This document shows positions 23,249 through 31,121 of a stretch of 34,247 nucleotides of DNA, in pieces. Both the position numbers and the translations under genes were made by a program. Below the pieces are notes generated by a model. That model searched no databases. It was given only the letters and a program-made list of their open reading frames with translations, and was not told the DNA's origin. Every line of letters begins with the position of its first letter. Within the stretch, counting starts at the first letter, position 1. This stretch comes from an uncultured Porphyromonas sp. (lineage in GTDB: Bacteria > Bacteroidota > Bacteroidia > Bacteroidales > Porphyromonadaceae), in assembly GCF_902489635.1 (NCBI RefSeq), contig NZ_CABUAN010000024.1, positions 1 to 34,247 on the forward strand, read 5' to 3'.

Positions 23249-24277
23249 CTACTTGTATATCTCGCTGAGTATCTGATCGATCTGCTCTCCGCGAAGATCG
23301 CGCTGCATGATGACTCCGTCAGGCCCTATGAGCATAATCTGAGGGATGCCCATGATGCCGTACAGTGAGGTGGCGTGATCTTTCTGCTCATCGTAGATCT
23401 GTGGGTAGGGGATCTGTAGCTCCTTGACAGCCTGTAGATGGGTCTCGTGGCTATCCTCCCATACACCGACACCGAGGACGAGTAGTCCCTTGTCCTTGTA
23501 CTTCTTGTGCATCTCGATGAGCGTGGGTATCTCGTGACGGCAAGGACCACACCAAGAGGCCCAGAAGTCAACGAGCGCATACTGCCCCTGACCTACGTAG
23601 TCCGAGAGCTTGACCTGCTCACCCTTTGTGGTGATGCCCGCAAAGTCTGCAAAGGGCTTGCCAGCTTTGGTATTGATCATCGCTTTGATTTGCTCCATTA
23701 GCGTTGTATAGGCGGGGAGTCGCTTGACGTTTTCGCCCATCTCCTCAAGAGGCTTCTGGAGCTCAGAGAGATCATCAAAGAGGTACATAGCATACTGTAT
23801 AGCACGCAGTACGAGGGGGTTGTCCTTTTGCTCTGCGACATACTTACGGACTATCTCCTGACCAGCAGCCTGATCGATGGAGTCAGCCTGCAAGATGACC
23901 GCCATGTCTTGCTCGAAGGCATTGCACGCATCGTTGGCGGGAGAGCCGCTGACGCGTCCATCGCTGAGGTTGTAGTCTAGAGAGGTCTCCTCGTAGACAA
24001 ACTGAGCGTTGAGCTGCGTACCCTCACAAGTGAGGAGGTAGAGGTAGCCCTTCTTGAGATTGTCTAGTGAGAGGCTGGCGACTGTGTCCTGGATGACGAT
24101 GCTGTCGATCGGTGTCTTGGGGTCAGCCTCATCGTAGAGATAAGCTGTCATACCAGATAGATTGCCCTCGAGCCCGTGGAGCTGTAGCGTCGTCTTCTTG
24201 TCGCGATTACAGCTGCTCAGCACTAAGAGCGTGCCTAGTACGATCAGCAGAGAGGAGAGAGAGAGAGTTCGTTTCAT
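23249..24277 (-). CDS. Thioredoxin-like lipoprotein (TlpA/ResA type, DUF4369-like N-terminus)
   Basis: A 342-residue lipoprotein (signal to VLSSC, acyl cysteine 23) predicted in the periplasm. The N-terminal ~110 residues resemble the DUF4369-type beta domain common in Bacteroidota thiol-disulfide proteins. The C-terminal ~140 residues are a thioredoxin fold with FWASWCGPC (active cysteines 243 and 246) and the cis-proline segment GIMGIPQIMLI. It should reduce or exchange disulfides in exported proteins, or act as a peroxidase-like reductase. It is the last gene of the biotin operon: its ATG overlaps the bioC stop as ATGA, implying translational coupling. A functional tie to biotin synthesis is not known. 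No terminator is seen before the SRP RNA promoter. Confidence 0.87.
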   Translation of the reverse strand: MKRTLSLSSLLIVLGTLLVLSSCNRDKKTTLQLHGLEGNLSGMTAYLYDEADPKTPIDSIVIQDTVASLSLDNLKKGYLYLLTCEGTQLNAQFVYEETSLDYNLSDGRVSGSPANDACNAFEQDMAVILQADSIDQAAGQEIVRKYVAEQKDNPLVLRAIQYAMYLFDDLSELQKPLEEMGENVKRLPAYTTLMEQIKAMINTKAGKPFADFAGITTKGEQVKLSDYVGQGQYALVDFWASWCGPCRHEIPTLIEMHKKYKDKGLLVLGVGVWEDSHETHLQAVKELQIPYPQIYDEQKDHATSLYGIMGIPQIMLIGPDGVIMQRDLRGEQIDQILSEIYK

Positions 24278-25047
24278 ATTATAGGTTGTTTGTTGATGAT
24301 GATATAAACCGGATGAAAGGTGAGTGTGACTCGACCTGACTCGTCTGCAAAGTTAGCAATATATTTTTTTGTAAAGTCTCTGAGCTGCCTTGGTGTGTGT
24401 ATCTGCTGAGGAGCGTTGGGCAGCTGTGCGGTGCCGGTATGGCGCAGATGCTGTAGTACAGCTAGAGGATCGGCAAAGGGGATGACGAGTCGCTCCGCAT
24501 GGATCTCGTAGGAGTAGCCAAGTGCCTGAAGGGTGCTGTGCCAGTTGGCTAGCGATGGGTAGTGTAGTCCTTGTCCTGTGAGCTGTCGTAGCTCGAGGAG
24601 GTTGTCTGGACCGAAGGTGCTGACAGCTACGGTAGCCCGTGCTGCGAGCTCGTGGACGGTGCGCGCTAAGTAGGCGCATGGGTCGGCGAGCCACTGTATG
24701 GCACTGCTGGAGACAACGAGATCGACACCGAGCCCCTCTAGAGAGAGCTCGGAAGCGTCTCCCACACGTAGCTCGGGGTGCGGGTCTCTCAGCCTAGGGA
24801 CCTGTGCTAGGAGTGCTGGGGATAGGTCGGCGAGGGTCCAATGGTCGATCTGTGCGAGCTGATCTATACGCTCCGTCAGCAGTCCAGAGCCCGTACCCAT
24901 CTCAAAGGCATGCGCAAAGTGACGCTCTGCCTTAGGTAGATGCTCATCAAGCAGCTGCACGAGTCGATCGATCACGAGTCGCTGTGGCTCGGCTGCCTCG
25001 TTGTAGTGGGCAGCTGCACGGTCGAACTGATGGGCGAGAGAGGTCAT
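24274..25047 (-). CDS. bioC: Malonyl-ACP O-methyltransferase BioC
   Basis: A 257-residue SAM-dependent methyltransferase. BioC methylates the free carboxyl of malonyl-ACP so that fatty-acid synthase can build pimeloyl-ACP methyl ester. SAM motif I is FEMGTGSGLL (48-57), followed by the usual LADLSPALL and the SSSAIQWLADP block that is characteristic of BioC. The frame is open 60 codons further upstream, but that part overlaps bioG in another frame. The start at 25047 (MTSLAHQFDRAAAHYNEAA) matches the conserved BioC N-terminus with its Asp-Arg-Ala-Ala-x-x-Tyr pattern. The position after bioF and bioG confirms the role. Confidence 0.9.
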   Translation of the reverse strand: MTSLAHQFDRAAAHYNEAAEPQRLVIDRLVQLLDEHLPKAERHFAHAFEMGTGSGLLTERIDQLAQIDHWTLADLSPALLAQVPRLRDPHPELRVGDASELSLEGLGVDLVVSSSAIQWLADPCAYLARTVHELAARATVAVSTFGPDNLLELRQLTGQGLHYPSLANWHSTLQALGYSYEIHAERLVIPFADPLAVLQHLRHTGTAQLPNAPQQIHTPRQLRDFTKKYIANFADESGRVTLTFHPVYIIINKQPII

Positions 25048-25087
25048 AGACGCTGGCTGGGGTGGATGAATGGTAGGATTCACTGGT

Positions 25088-25801
25088 TTACTCGATGGAT
25101 GCCCATAGCTCACTCCACGAGTGCCACAAGTCAAAGAGGTAGTGGTACCCGTCGGGGAGTAGTAGGGTGGGGACATTGACAGCCTCCCATAGCGTGGAGA
25201 GGTTTTTCGCAGGGAAGATCTGATCACGCTCTCCGATGATCGCCAGATCCCACGCTAGGCGAGTGTGGGGCGTTGTCTCGGGCTCTTCAGAAGTCGCTAG
25301 GCTGTCGTAGACTGCTTGCAGTTCGTCGCGAAGCTCTGTGGTGGGCCGCTCGGAGAGGATGTCGTAGAGCTGCTTGTATCGCTTGCCGCCACACATACGG
25401 CGGTTGAAGCGCTGGCGGTTTTCGTCGGTTAGTCCCTCCAGTGTTCCTGTGAATATTTGGCTGGGAATGCCCCACTGGTCGTGCATAGGGTAGGGCGAGC
25501 CGGCGACCGCTATCAGACGCCGTGCGCTGGGTAGTATAGACCAGTGCGGCACGACCTGCTCAGCGGCCCAGACGCCTAGCGACCAGGCTACGATGGTGAC
25601 CGCCTGGTAGGAGTCCCAGGGTAAGTCTGCGAGGTCGTCGCTCAGCTCGATGGAGCGATAGTCGTACAGTGCGAGTAAGTCGCACTGATTAGGCAAGGTC
25701 AGGTGTGAGACCGTGTCAGGGGTCATGCCCCATCCGCAGAAGTATATGATGAGTTGGCGAGCGGGAGTCTGGTCACTGTTTCGCTGGAAGGTGTACTGCA
25801 T
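25088..25801 (-). CDS. bioG: Pimeloyl-ACP methyl ester esterase BioG (DUF452)
   Basis: A 237-residue alpha/beta-hydrolase of the BioG (DUF452) family, one of several unrelated esterases that can replace BioH. It removes the methyl group introduced by BioC, releasing pimeloyl-ACP for BioF. Family marks are the N-terminal IIYFCGWGM oxyanion-region block, the nucleophile elbow AWSLGVWAA (serine 74), IGERDQIFPA (likely acidic residue) and the C-terminal YHYLFDLW (catalytic histidine near 218). It lies 5 bp after bioF and 40 bp before bioC. The start at 25801 leaves no alternative nearby. Confidence 0.9.
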   Translation of the reverse strand: MQYTFQRNSDQTPARQLIIYFCGWGMTPDTVSHLTLPNQCDLLALYDYRSIELSDDLADLPWDSYQAVTIVAWSLGVWAAEQVVPHWSILPSARRLIAVAGSPYPMHDQWGIPSQIFTGTLEGLTDENRQRFNRRMCGGKRYKQLYDILSERPTTELRDELQAVYDSLATSEEPETTPHTRLAWDLAIIGERDQIFPAKNLSTLWEAVNVPTLLLPDGYHYLFDLWHSWSELWASIE

Positions 25802-25806
25802 AAGCT

Positions 25807-27015
25807 CTAGGCAAGGTGTGCTAGGATGACTTGGCAGAGCCGCTTGACATCTGACGAGGTCAGTCCAGCGGTCAGTGAGATCCTCAGTCGCTCGGAGCCG
25901 ACAGGTACGGTCGGAGACATGATGGGGCGGATGAAGTAACCCTCCTCGTGCAGAGCTTGCGCCACGGCTCTGGCTCGCTCACGACTCCCGCAGAGGAGTG
26001 GTATGATGTGGCTGTGCGGAGTGGGTAGCAGTTGCTCTGGGAGTGAGGCTAGCTCGTCGGTCAGGAGTTGCTTTAGCTCAGCGAGGTGTGCTCTGCGCTG
26101 TGTGAGGGTGGGGAGAGCTTGCCAGACGGCTAGTATCCACTGAATGATGAGCGGGGGCAGCATGGTCGAGTAGATGAGGCTTCGGGAGCGTGTGATGAGT
26201 AGTGTGCGTACCGCCTCAGAGCAAGCGACATAAGCGCCCATAGATCCGAGAGCCTTGCCAAAGGTGCCGACAAGGAGATCGATCTCGGGAAGTAAGCCCA
26301 GCTCTTCGCACAGCCCATAGCCATGAGCTCCACGTACGCCGATGGCGTGCGCTTCGTCTATATAAAGTGCTACCTTGGGGTATTGCTTCTTGAGGGCCAC
26401 GAACTCTTCTAGCGGAGCGAGATCGCCATCCATGCTGTAGATGCTCTCCGCCATGACGATGATGTGCTGGCAACTCTCGGAGCTGTGATGCTTCTCGATG
26501 AGACGCTGGAGATTGGTCACATCGTTGTGGCGAAAGCGTTCGAAGGGCAGCCCCGATAGCCGTATCCCATCGATCATACTGGCGTGGATCAGCTTGTCTG
26601 CTAGCACCACCATGCCAGGGAGCTTGAGTGCTGGGAGGATGCCTACGTTAGCGTGGTAGCCACTGTTGAAGAGCAAAGCAGCCTCGTGCTGTAGCGACTC
26701 AGCGATGAGCCCCTCGAGCTGGTGCATCACCGCTCTATCTCCCGAGAGCAAGCGCGAAGAGGTAGAGCCTATCTCCTTCGCTGAGAGCCTCTCTAGGCTG
26801 TTGGTCAGATCGGCCTCCCCAGCAAAGTGACAAGTCGCGTCGTGGAGAGCTAGGTAGTCGTTGCTGTTGAGGTTGATAAGCGGTCGTGAGGGCGCATCGT
26901 CGAGCGCTCTGTAGCGACCATCCTCGAGAAGTTCAATGGGGGTGAGGGTGCGGAGTGCCTGCTCGTCCCGTAGCGTGGCGAGGATCTGCTCTATATGTGA
27001 CTCGAAGTGAGACAT
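25807..27015 (-). CDS. bioF: 8-amino-7-oxononanoate synthase
   Basis: A 402-residue PLP-dependent alpha-oxoamine synthase that condenses pimeloyl-ACP (or CoA) with alanine to start the biotin ring pathway. Visible features are NSNDYLAL, GSTSSRLLSG (84-92), the PLP-binding aspartate in YIDEAHAIGVRG (D220) and the Schiff-base lysine in TFGKALGSMGAYV (K254). Length is standard. It is first in the leftward operon bioF-bioG-bioC-thioredoxin-like lipoprotein. The upstream intergenic region shows no clear -7 box. bioA, bioB and bioD are not in the window. The related 2-amino-3-ketobutyrate CoA ligase is less likely given the neighbours. Confidence 0.9.
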   Translation of the reverse strand: MSHFESHIEQILATLRDEQALRTLTPIELLEDGRYRALDDAPSRPLINLNSNDYLALHDATCHFAGEADLTNSLERLSAKEIGSTSSRLLSGDRAVMHQLEGLIAESLQHEAALLFNSGYHANVGILPALKLPGMVVLADKLIHASMIDGIRLSGLPFERFRHNDVTNLQRLIEKHHSSESCQHIIVMAESIYSMDGDLAPLEEFVALKKQYPKVALYIDEAHAIGVRGAHGYGLCEELGLLPEIDLLVGTFGKALGSMGAYVACSEAVRTLLITRSRSLIYSTMLPPLIIQWILAVWQALPTLTQRRAHLAELKQLLTDELASLPEQLLPTPHSHIIPLLCGSRERARAVAQALHEEGYFIRPIMSPTVPVGSERLRISLTAGLTSSDVKRLCQVILAHLA

Positions 27016-27075
27016 AGGCCTTAGTTGGTGTGGCGTGCGTTTCGTCTGTGTGGTAGTGCTGAAGTGAGCTTATTG

Positions 27076-27102
27076 GAGACTGTTGCAAAAGTCAACAGTC
27101 TC
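27076..27102. repeat. 27-bp perfect palindrome, copy of a MITE-like end
   Basis: GAGACTGTTG and its complement CAACAGTCTC form a perfect 10-bp stem around a 7-nt loop (CAAAAGT). The whole 27 bp matches the right end of the 29555-29729 element in reverse complement with a single change. Confidence 0.8.
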
Positions 27103-27132
27103 TATTGATAAGCCCCTCCGTTCTTATGAATA

Positions 27133-27245
27133 GACCTACACAGGATCTAGTAGCACGACGTGTGCCAACGATAGATACTGTGTAGGTCCAGATTAGTCAG
27201 ACGCATGAACCTGTTGAGTCGTCATGCGTGGCGACTGAGCGTCGC
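27133..27245. other. Series of three hairpins downstream of the lipoprotein FKBP gene
   Basis: GACCTACACAG (27133-27143) plus ATCTA pairs with TAGAT plus CTGTGTAGGTC (27178-27188), 16 bp with one mismatch. ACGCATGA (27201-27208) pairs with TCATGCGT (27222-27229). GCGAC (27231-27235) pairs with GTCGC (27241-27245). None has a T tract on the minus strand, so termination is uncertain; RNA 3'-end protection is possible. No gene is visible in 27016-27250. Confidence 0.55.
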
Positions 27246-27250
27246 GCTGA

Positions 27251-28120
27251 TTACTTCTTCTCGCTTGCTTTCTCTGCGGGGATCACCTTTAGGAGTGTCA
27301 CATCGAAGATAAGCGTGGAGAATGGCTCGATAGAAGATCCACTGCCATTAGCTCCATAAGCTAGGTCGTAAGGAATGTAAGCGGTCACCTGATCGCCCTC
27401 CTTCATCAGCTTAAGAAGCTCCGTCCAGCCTGGGATAACCTGATTGACTCCGAACTCGATAGGCTCCTCGCTCTTGTCAAACTCAGTGCCGTCGATGAGT
27501 GTACCACGGTACGTTACCTTGACCTTGTCACCATCTACGGGAGACTTGCCAGTACCCTTGGTGGTGTAGCGGTAAGCGAGACCTGACTTTGTCGTGATGA
27601 CACCGTCCTGCTTAGCAAAGTCCTCGATAGCCTTCTTGCCAGCATCGATGTTCTTGCCGTACTTCTCCTTGTTGTCGATCTCCTGCTTCTTATTGATGTA
27701 GTTCTGGATGTAGTTATACGCAGCCTCTTGATCCATCGCCAGCTTGGTCGTATCGCCCTTGAGAGCATACTCAAGGTACTGAGTAAAGAGCTTAGCATCG
27801 AGGCCCTCTTTGGCGAGGCCTATAGCGGTCTGGACACCCTGGATCTGTCCTGCGAAGTAAGAGAACTTGGTCGTGTCGGCGATACCCTCCTTGAAGCCCT
27901 TGAGGAACTCCATTGAGTCTACAGGCATGCCTTGCATAGCCATCATCATAAACTGCTGACCTAGCTGCTGACCAGTCATATAGCCCTGGATCATAGCTAC
28001 GCTATCGCTCATAGCTGATAGTTCGCCGTTGGTTTCACTCTTCTGAGCTTTCTTGTTACAGCTGGCAAAGGCACAGACCATTGCGACCACTGCGAGGAGT
28101 GAGAGAATTGATTTCTTCAT
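27251..28120 (-). CDS. FKBP-type peptidyl-prolyl isomerase lipoprotein
   Basis: A 289-residue lipoprotein (MKKSILSLLAVVAMVCAFASC, acyl cysteine 21). It has an N-terminal FKBP_N-type helical dimerisation domain (about 30-170: GQQLGQQFMMMAMQGMPVDS, LKGFKEGIAD). The C-terminal FKBP domain (about 185-283) shows VKVTYRGTLIDGTEFDKS, VIPGWTELLKLMKEGDQV, PYDLAYG and LIFDVTLLKV. It catalyses proline isomerisation and acts as a chaperone in the cell envelope, like FkpA/Mip relatives. It is the third of three consecutive FKBP genes transcribed leftward, 44 bp after the second. The lysine-rich tail (AEKASEKK) is not part of the domain. No missing active-site residue was noted. Confidence 0.92.
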   Translation of the reverse strand: MKKSILSLLAVVAMVCAFASCNKKAQKSETNGELSAMSDSVAMIQGYMTGQQLGQQFMMMAMQGMPVDSMEFLKGFKEGIADTTKFSYFAGQIQGVQTAIGLAKEGLDAKLFTQYLEYALKGDTTKLAMDQEAAYNYIQNYINKKQEIDNKEKYGKNIDAGKKAIEDFAKQDGVITTKSGLAYRYTTKGTGKSPVDGDKVKVTYRGTLIDGTEFDKSEEPIEFGVNQVIPGWTELLKLMKEGDQVTAYIPYDLAYGANGSGSSIEPFSTLIFDVTLLKVIPAEKASEKK

Positions 28121-28164
28121 TGTAAGTTGTATTTAGGATATTTGTTTGCGATGTATCGTTCGGA

Positions 28165-28890
28165 CTATTTGTCCGTTGGAGTAGCTAGGGGAATAGGCTC
28201 GCCCTTGATCACCTCTAGTAGCTCGATCTCGAAAATCAGCGTAGCATAAGGCGGAATCATACCGCCTGCTCCACGCTCGCCGTACGCAAGACGTGCGGGG
28301 ATGTAGAGCTTAGCTTTGCTGCCCTCAGGGAGCAAGCATAGACCCTCGGTCCAGCCGGGGATCACTTGCAGAAGTCCAAACTTAGTGGGCTCGCCACGAT
28401 CTACGGAGCTGTCGAACTTAGTGCCGTCGATGAGCGTACCCGTGTAGTGTACACGGACTGTGTCCTCGACCGTAGGACGAGGACCCTTGCCCTCCTTGAT
28501 GATCTCATACTGTAGTCCGCTCTGGGTCGTCTTGACCTCGGGACGCTTCCCATTGCTCTCGAGGAAGGCCTCGTTCTTCTCCTTTGTCTCCTGCATCTGC
28601 TGCTCTTGGAGCTGCTGGAAGTACTTAGAGAGAAAAGCTTGCGCCTCCTCATTGGTCATAACGGTAGGTTGCTCTAGAAGAGCAGCCGAAAAGCCGGCTA
28701 GGAGCAACTCCTTATTCACTGGATCGCCAGGCATCTGGGAGAGATTCTGCGCAAAGCCGATACCATTAGCGACGCCTAGCGCATAGGCTGCTGTATCAGC
28801 CGATGTGATGAGACGTGGAGGCTCTGTAGCCGTGAGTGCGCCTACGCCTACAAGTAGCGTCAGCGCAAGAGTTAAAATGCGATGTGTCAT
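28165..28890 (-). CDS. Secreted/periplasmic FKBP-type peptidyl-prolyl isomerase
   Basis: A 241-residue protein with a cleavable signal peptide (LTLALTLLVGVGALTATEP) and no lipobox, so probably soluble in the periplasm. An FKBP_N helical region (about 28-115) with YALGVANGIGFAQNLSQ and AFLSKYFQQLQEQQ precedes the FKBP domain (about 125-230): VRVHYTGTLIDGTKFDSSVD, VIPGWTEGLCLLPEGSK, IPARLAYGERGAGG, LIFEIELLEV. It lies 13 bp downstream of the first FKBP gene. It is a close paralogue of both neighbours, suggesting local duplication followed by relocation to different compartments. Confidence 0.92.
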   Translation of the reverse strand: MTHRILTLALTLLVGVGALTATEPPRLITSADTAAYALGVANGIGFAQNLSQMPGDPVNKELLLAGFSAALLEQPTVMTNEEAQAFLSKYFQQLQEQQMQETKEKNEAFLESNGKRPEVKTTQSGLQYEIIKEGKGPRPTVEDTVRVHYTGTLIDGTKFDSSVDRGEPTKFGLLQVIPGWTEGLCLLPEGSKAKLYIPARLAYGERGAGGMIPPYATLIFEIELLEVIKGEPIPLATPTDK

Positions 28891-28903
28891 AGCTTTAATG
28901 TGT

Positions 28904-29494
28904 CTATACGATGTCTAGTAGCTCGATCTCGAAAATCAGCGTCATATTGGGTCGGATCACGTCACCAGCACCACGGCTACCATAGGCTAGCTCGGAGGGT
29001 ATCACGACGCGCCACTTGCTGCCCACGGGCATCAGCTGTAGGATCTGCGTCCAGCCTGGGATGACCGCATTGAGCGGGAACTCAGCCGGCTCGCCACGCT
29101 CCACGGAGCTGTCGAAGACGACTCCATTGATGAGCGTGCCGTGGTAGTGTACGCGTACCTTGTCAGTAGCCTTAGGCTTAGCGCCCTTGCCCTCCTTGAT
29201 GATCTCGTATTGTAGTCCACTGGGGAGCGTCACGACACCACTCTTGTGGCGCATGATCTCTTGGTACTCCTTGCCAGCAGCAGCGTTGAGCTCTGCCTCC
29301 TCCTGTTGCAAGCGCGTGAATAGCTGGTTGATCACCTCACGAGCTCGCTCGGTGGTCATCTGTGGCTCACGCTCTGCGAGAGCGTCCTGGAGACCTGCGA
29401 TAAAGTCTTCAGAGGTGATTGCCTTGATTCCGGATGCTTTGAAGTTCTGACCGATGCTTAGGCCTAGTGCGTAGCTTACTTCGTCTTGTGGCAT
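28904..29494 (-). CDS. FKBP-type peptidyl-prolyl isomerase without signal peptide
   Basis: A 196-residue protein starting MPQDEVSYALGLSIGQNF, directly in the FKBP_N helical domain, with no signal sequence and so probably cytoplasmic, or exported by another route. The FKBP domain (about 93-195) has VRVHYHGTLINGVVFDSSVE, VIPGWTQILQLMPVGSK, IPSELAYGSRGAGD and LIFEIELLDIV. The SLIGQN-helix domain plus FKBP architecture is that of FklB (FKBP22). It is the first of three tandem FKBP genes and is preceded by a -7 box at 29530-29537. The C-terminus ends at the last strand with no tail. Confidence 0.92.
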   Translation of the reverse strand: MPQDEVSYALGLSIGQNFKASGIKAITSEDFIAGLQDALAEREPQMTTERAREVINQLFTRLQQEEAELNAAAGKEYQEIMRHKSGVVTLPSGLQYEIIKEGKGAKPKATDKVRVHYHGTLINGVVFDSSVERGEPAEFPLNAVIPGWTQILQLMPVGSKWRVVIPSELAYGSRGAGDVIRPNMTLIFEIELLDIV

Positions 29495-29529
29495 GGGGAT
29501 ATTCTATCTTTAGTTGAAAAATACTTCTG

Positions 29530-29537
29530 CAAAGGTA
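29530..29537 (-). promoter_or_regulatory. Candidate -7 box of the FKBP gene cluster
   Basis: The minus strand reads TACCTTTG, an exact TAnnTTTG, 36 bp before the ATG at 29494. The MITE-like element begins 17 bp upstream at 29555, so the -33 region is partly formed by its terminal sequence. Confidence 0.55.
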
Positions 29538-29554
29538 GCAATTCTTCACGAGAT

Positions 29555-29729
29555 GAGACTGTTGTATAAAGGCGAATCGCTGTGTTGCTTTCGGGATTCG
29601 GCTTCGGTCACATACGGAGGTATGCTCCCTTCAGACCTCACCCTCAGCGCCTTGCGCTTCATCCTTTCTGCAAAGTCTAGACAATCTTGCTTGCAAGATT
29701 GTGAGACTGTTGACTTTTGCAACAATCTC
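29555..29729. mobile_element. MITE-like 175-bp element with terminal inverted repeats
   Basis: The element starts GAGACTGTTG and ends CAACAATCTC, 10-bp terminal inverted repeats with one mismatch. It is flanked on both sides by the direct repeat GAGAT (29550-29554 and 29730-29734), as expected for a target duplication. Inside are ACAATCTTGC/GCAAGATTGT (about 29687-29708) and a hairpin at the right end (29703-29729). No transposase is present, so it is non-autonomous. The minus strand is open for 64 codons, but this is probably a by-product. The terminal GAGAC is reminiscent of some IS5-group ends (recalled, unverified). Confidence 0.65.
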
Positions 29730-29741
29730 GAGATGAGCATT

Positions 29742-31121
29742 CTAATGACTAGCGGAGAGTGACTCCCTCAGGCGAGATACGATCTCGTCGAGCGGACACT
29801 CCTGCTGCGTGCCGAGGGTCATATCCTTGATCGAGACCTTGCCGTCGCTCAGCTCTTGACTCCCCGCGATGATGACGTAGCGACAGCCTCTGCTGTTGGC
29901 ATAGGAGAGCTGTTTCTTCATCTTGTCCGCTGAGGGGTAGACCTCCGTCGGGAGTCCCGCCTGGCGTAGCTGGTGCGCTGTGGGGAGTAGTTTCTGCAGC
30001 TCCTCCTCGCCAAAGTTGACGATGAAGATGCGCTCTTTGGGAGCCATTGCGGTCTCAAACTTACCCAGCGAAAGCATGATGTCGTAGATACGCTCTGCGC
30101 CAAAGGAGACGCCCACGCCTGAGACACCATCCAGCCCAAAGATACCCGTCAGATTGTCGTAGCGTCCGCCACCGGAGATAGATCCCATCGGCGCATCGAG
30201 CGACTTGACCTCTAGGATAGCGCCTGTGTAGTAGTCCAGACCACGTGCCAGCGAAGGCGAGAAGGTTAGCTCCGTCATCAGGTCGCTCGTGTCGACATGA
30301 TCCAGGACGTACTCGAGCTCTTCCAGCCCCTTGAGCCCTATCTCAGAGTCAGCGAGCAGCTGTCGGAGCGTTGTCACCTTGTCCCGATTGCTCCCCTCTA
30401 GCGTTAGCACCTTGCGAACGGGCTCTAGCAAGTCGGGATCAAAGCCACTCTCGATGAGGTCCGCCAAAACAGCCTCCGCAGAGGTTTTGTCCAGCTTGTC
30501 CATACAGATGGTCAACTGCGCTAGGCGGTCAGGAGCCTTGATCACCTCAGCAATCCCCGCCAGTATCTTGCGGTTGTTGAGTAGTAGTGTGGTACGCAGG
30601 TCAAGTCGACGGAAGACTTCGTCGATCATATAGACAAAGTCCACCTCTGGCATCAGCGAGTCGGTACCGATGACATCAGCATCGCACTGGTAAAATTCGC
30701 GATAGCGACCCTTCTGCGGTCTGTCGGCACGCCATACGGGTTGCATCTGGTAGCGCTTGAAGGGAAAGGTCAGTTCGTTGCGATGCATCACCACATAGCG
30801 AGCGAAGGGCACGGTCAGGTCGTAGCGTAGCCCACGGTCACAAAGGCGAGCTGCCAACGCTGCGGGAGACTCCTCAGCAAAGGTCTCTGCGTCAATACCC
30901 GCCTTATAGTCGCCCGAGTTGAGGATCTTAAAGAGTAGTCGGTCTCCCTCTACACCATACTTGCCCGTGAGCGTAGTCAGTTGCTCCATAGCGGGCGTCT
31001 CGATCTGCTCGAAGCCGTAGAGCGCGAAGACAGAGCGTATCGTCTCAAATATATAGTTGCGTCGGCGCATCTCCTCAGCACCGAAGTCTCTTGTTCCCTT
31101 AGGTATCGAAGGTTTACTCAT
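29742..31121 (-). CDS. hisS: Histidyl-tRNA synthetase
   Basis: A 459-residue class II aminoacyl-tRNA synthetase that charges tRNA-His in the cytoplasm. The N-terminus PKGTRDF is the family signature. Motif 2 and the histidine-specific loops are visible as LRYDLTVPFARY (98-109), QMQPVWRADRPQKGRYREF (125-143) with YQCDADVIG, and GLDYYTG. Motif 3 appears as GVGVSFGAERIYD. The C-terminal anticodon-binding domain (about 360-455) ends the protein. Its start overlaps the end of folA by 8 bp, so the two genes are probably cotranscribed. The stop lies 8 bp from the duplicated flank of the MITE-like element. Confidence 0.96.
   Translation of the reverse strand: MSKPSIPKGTRDFGAEEMRRRNYIFETIRSVFALYGFEQIETPAMEQLTTLTGKYGVEGDRLLFKILNSGDYKAGIDAETFAEESPAALAARLCDRGLRYDLTVPFARYVVMHRNELTFPFKRYQMQPVWRADRPQKGRYREFYQCDADVIGTDSLMPEVDFVYMIDEVFRRLDLRTTLLLNNRKILAGIAEVIKAPDRLAQLTICMDKLDKTSAEAVLADLIESGFDPDLLEPVRKVLTLEGSNRDKVTTLRQLLADSEIGLKGLEELEYVLDHVDTSDLMTELTFSPSLARGLDYYTGAILEVKSLDAPMGSISGGGRYDNLTGIFGLDGVSGVGVSFGAERIYDIMLSLGKFETAMAPKERIFIVNFGEEELQKLLPTAHQLRQAGLPTEVYPSADKMKKQLSYANSRGCRYVIIAGSQELSDGKVSIKDMTLGTQQECPLDEIVSRLRESLSASH

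Noticed and set aside
25048..25227. 60-codon N-terminal extension of bioC
   Set aside because: It lies within bioG in another frame and lacks BioC similarity; the conserved N-terminus starts at 25047.
27016..27075. Biotin-responsive operator or riboswitch upstream of bioF
   Set aside because: No BirA-type inverted repeat or recognised riboswitch structure could be seen; the palindrome at 27076 is a dispersed repeat.
29546..29740. 64-residue minus-strand ORF across the MITE-like element
   Set aside because: It spans the element ends and both flanks and has no start context; best explained as chance openness of a repeat.
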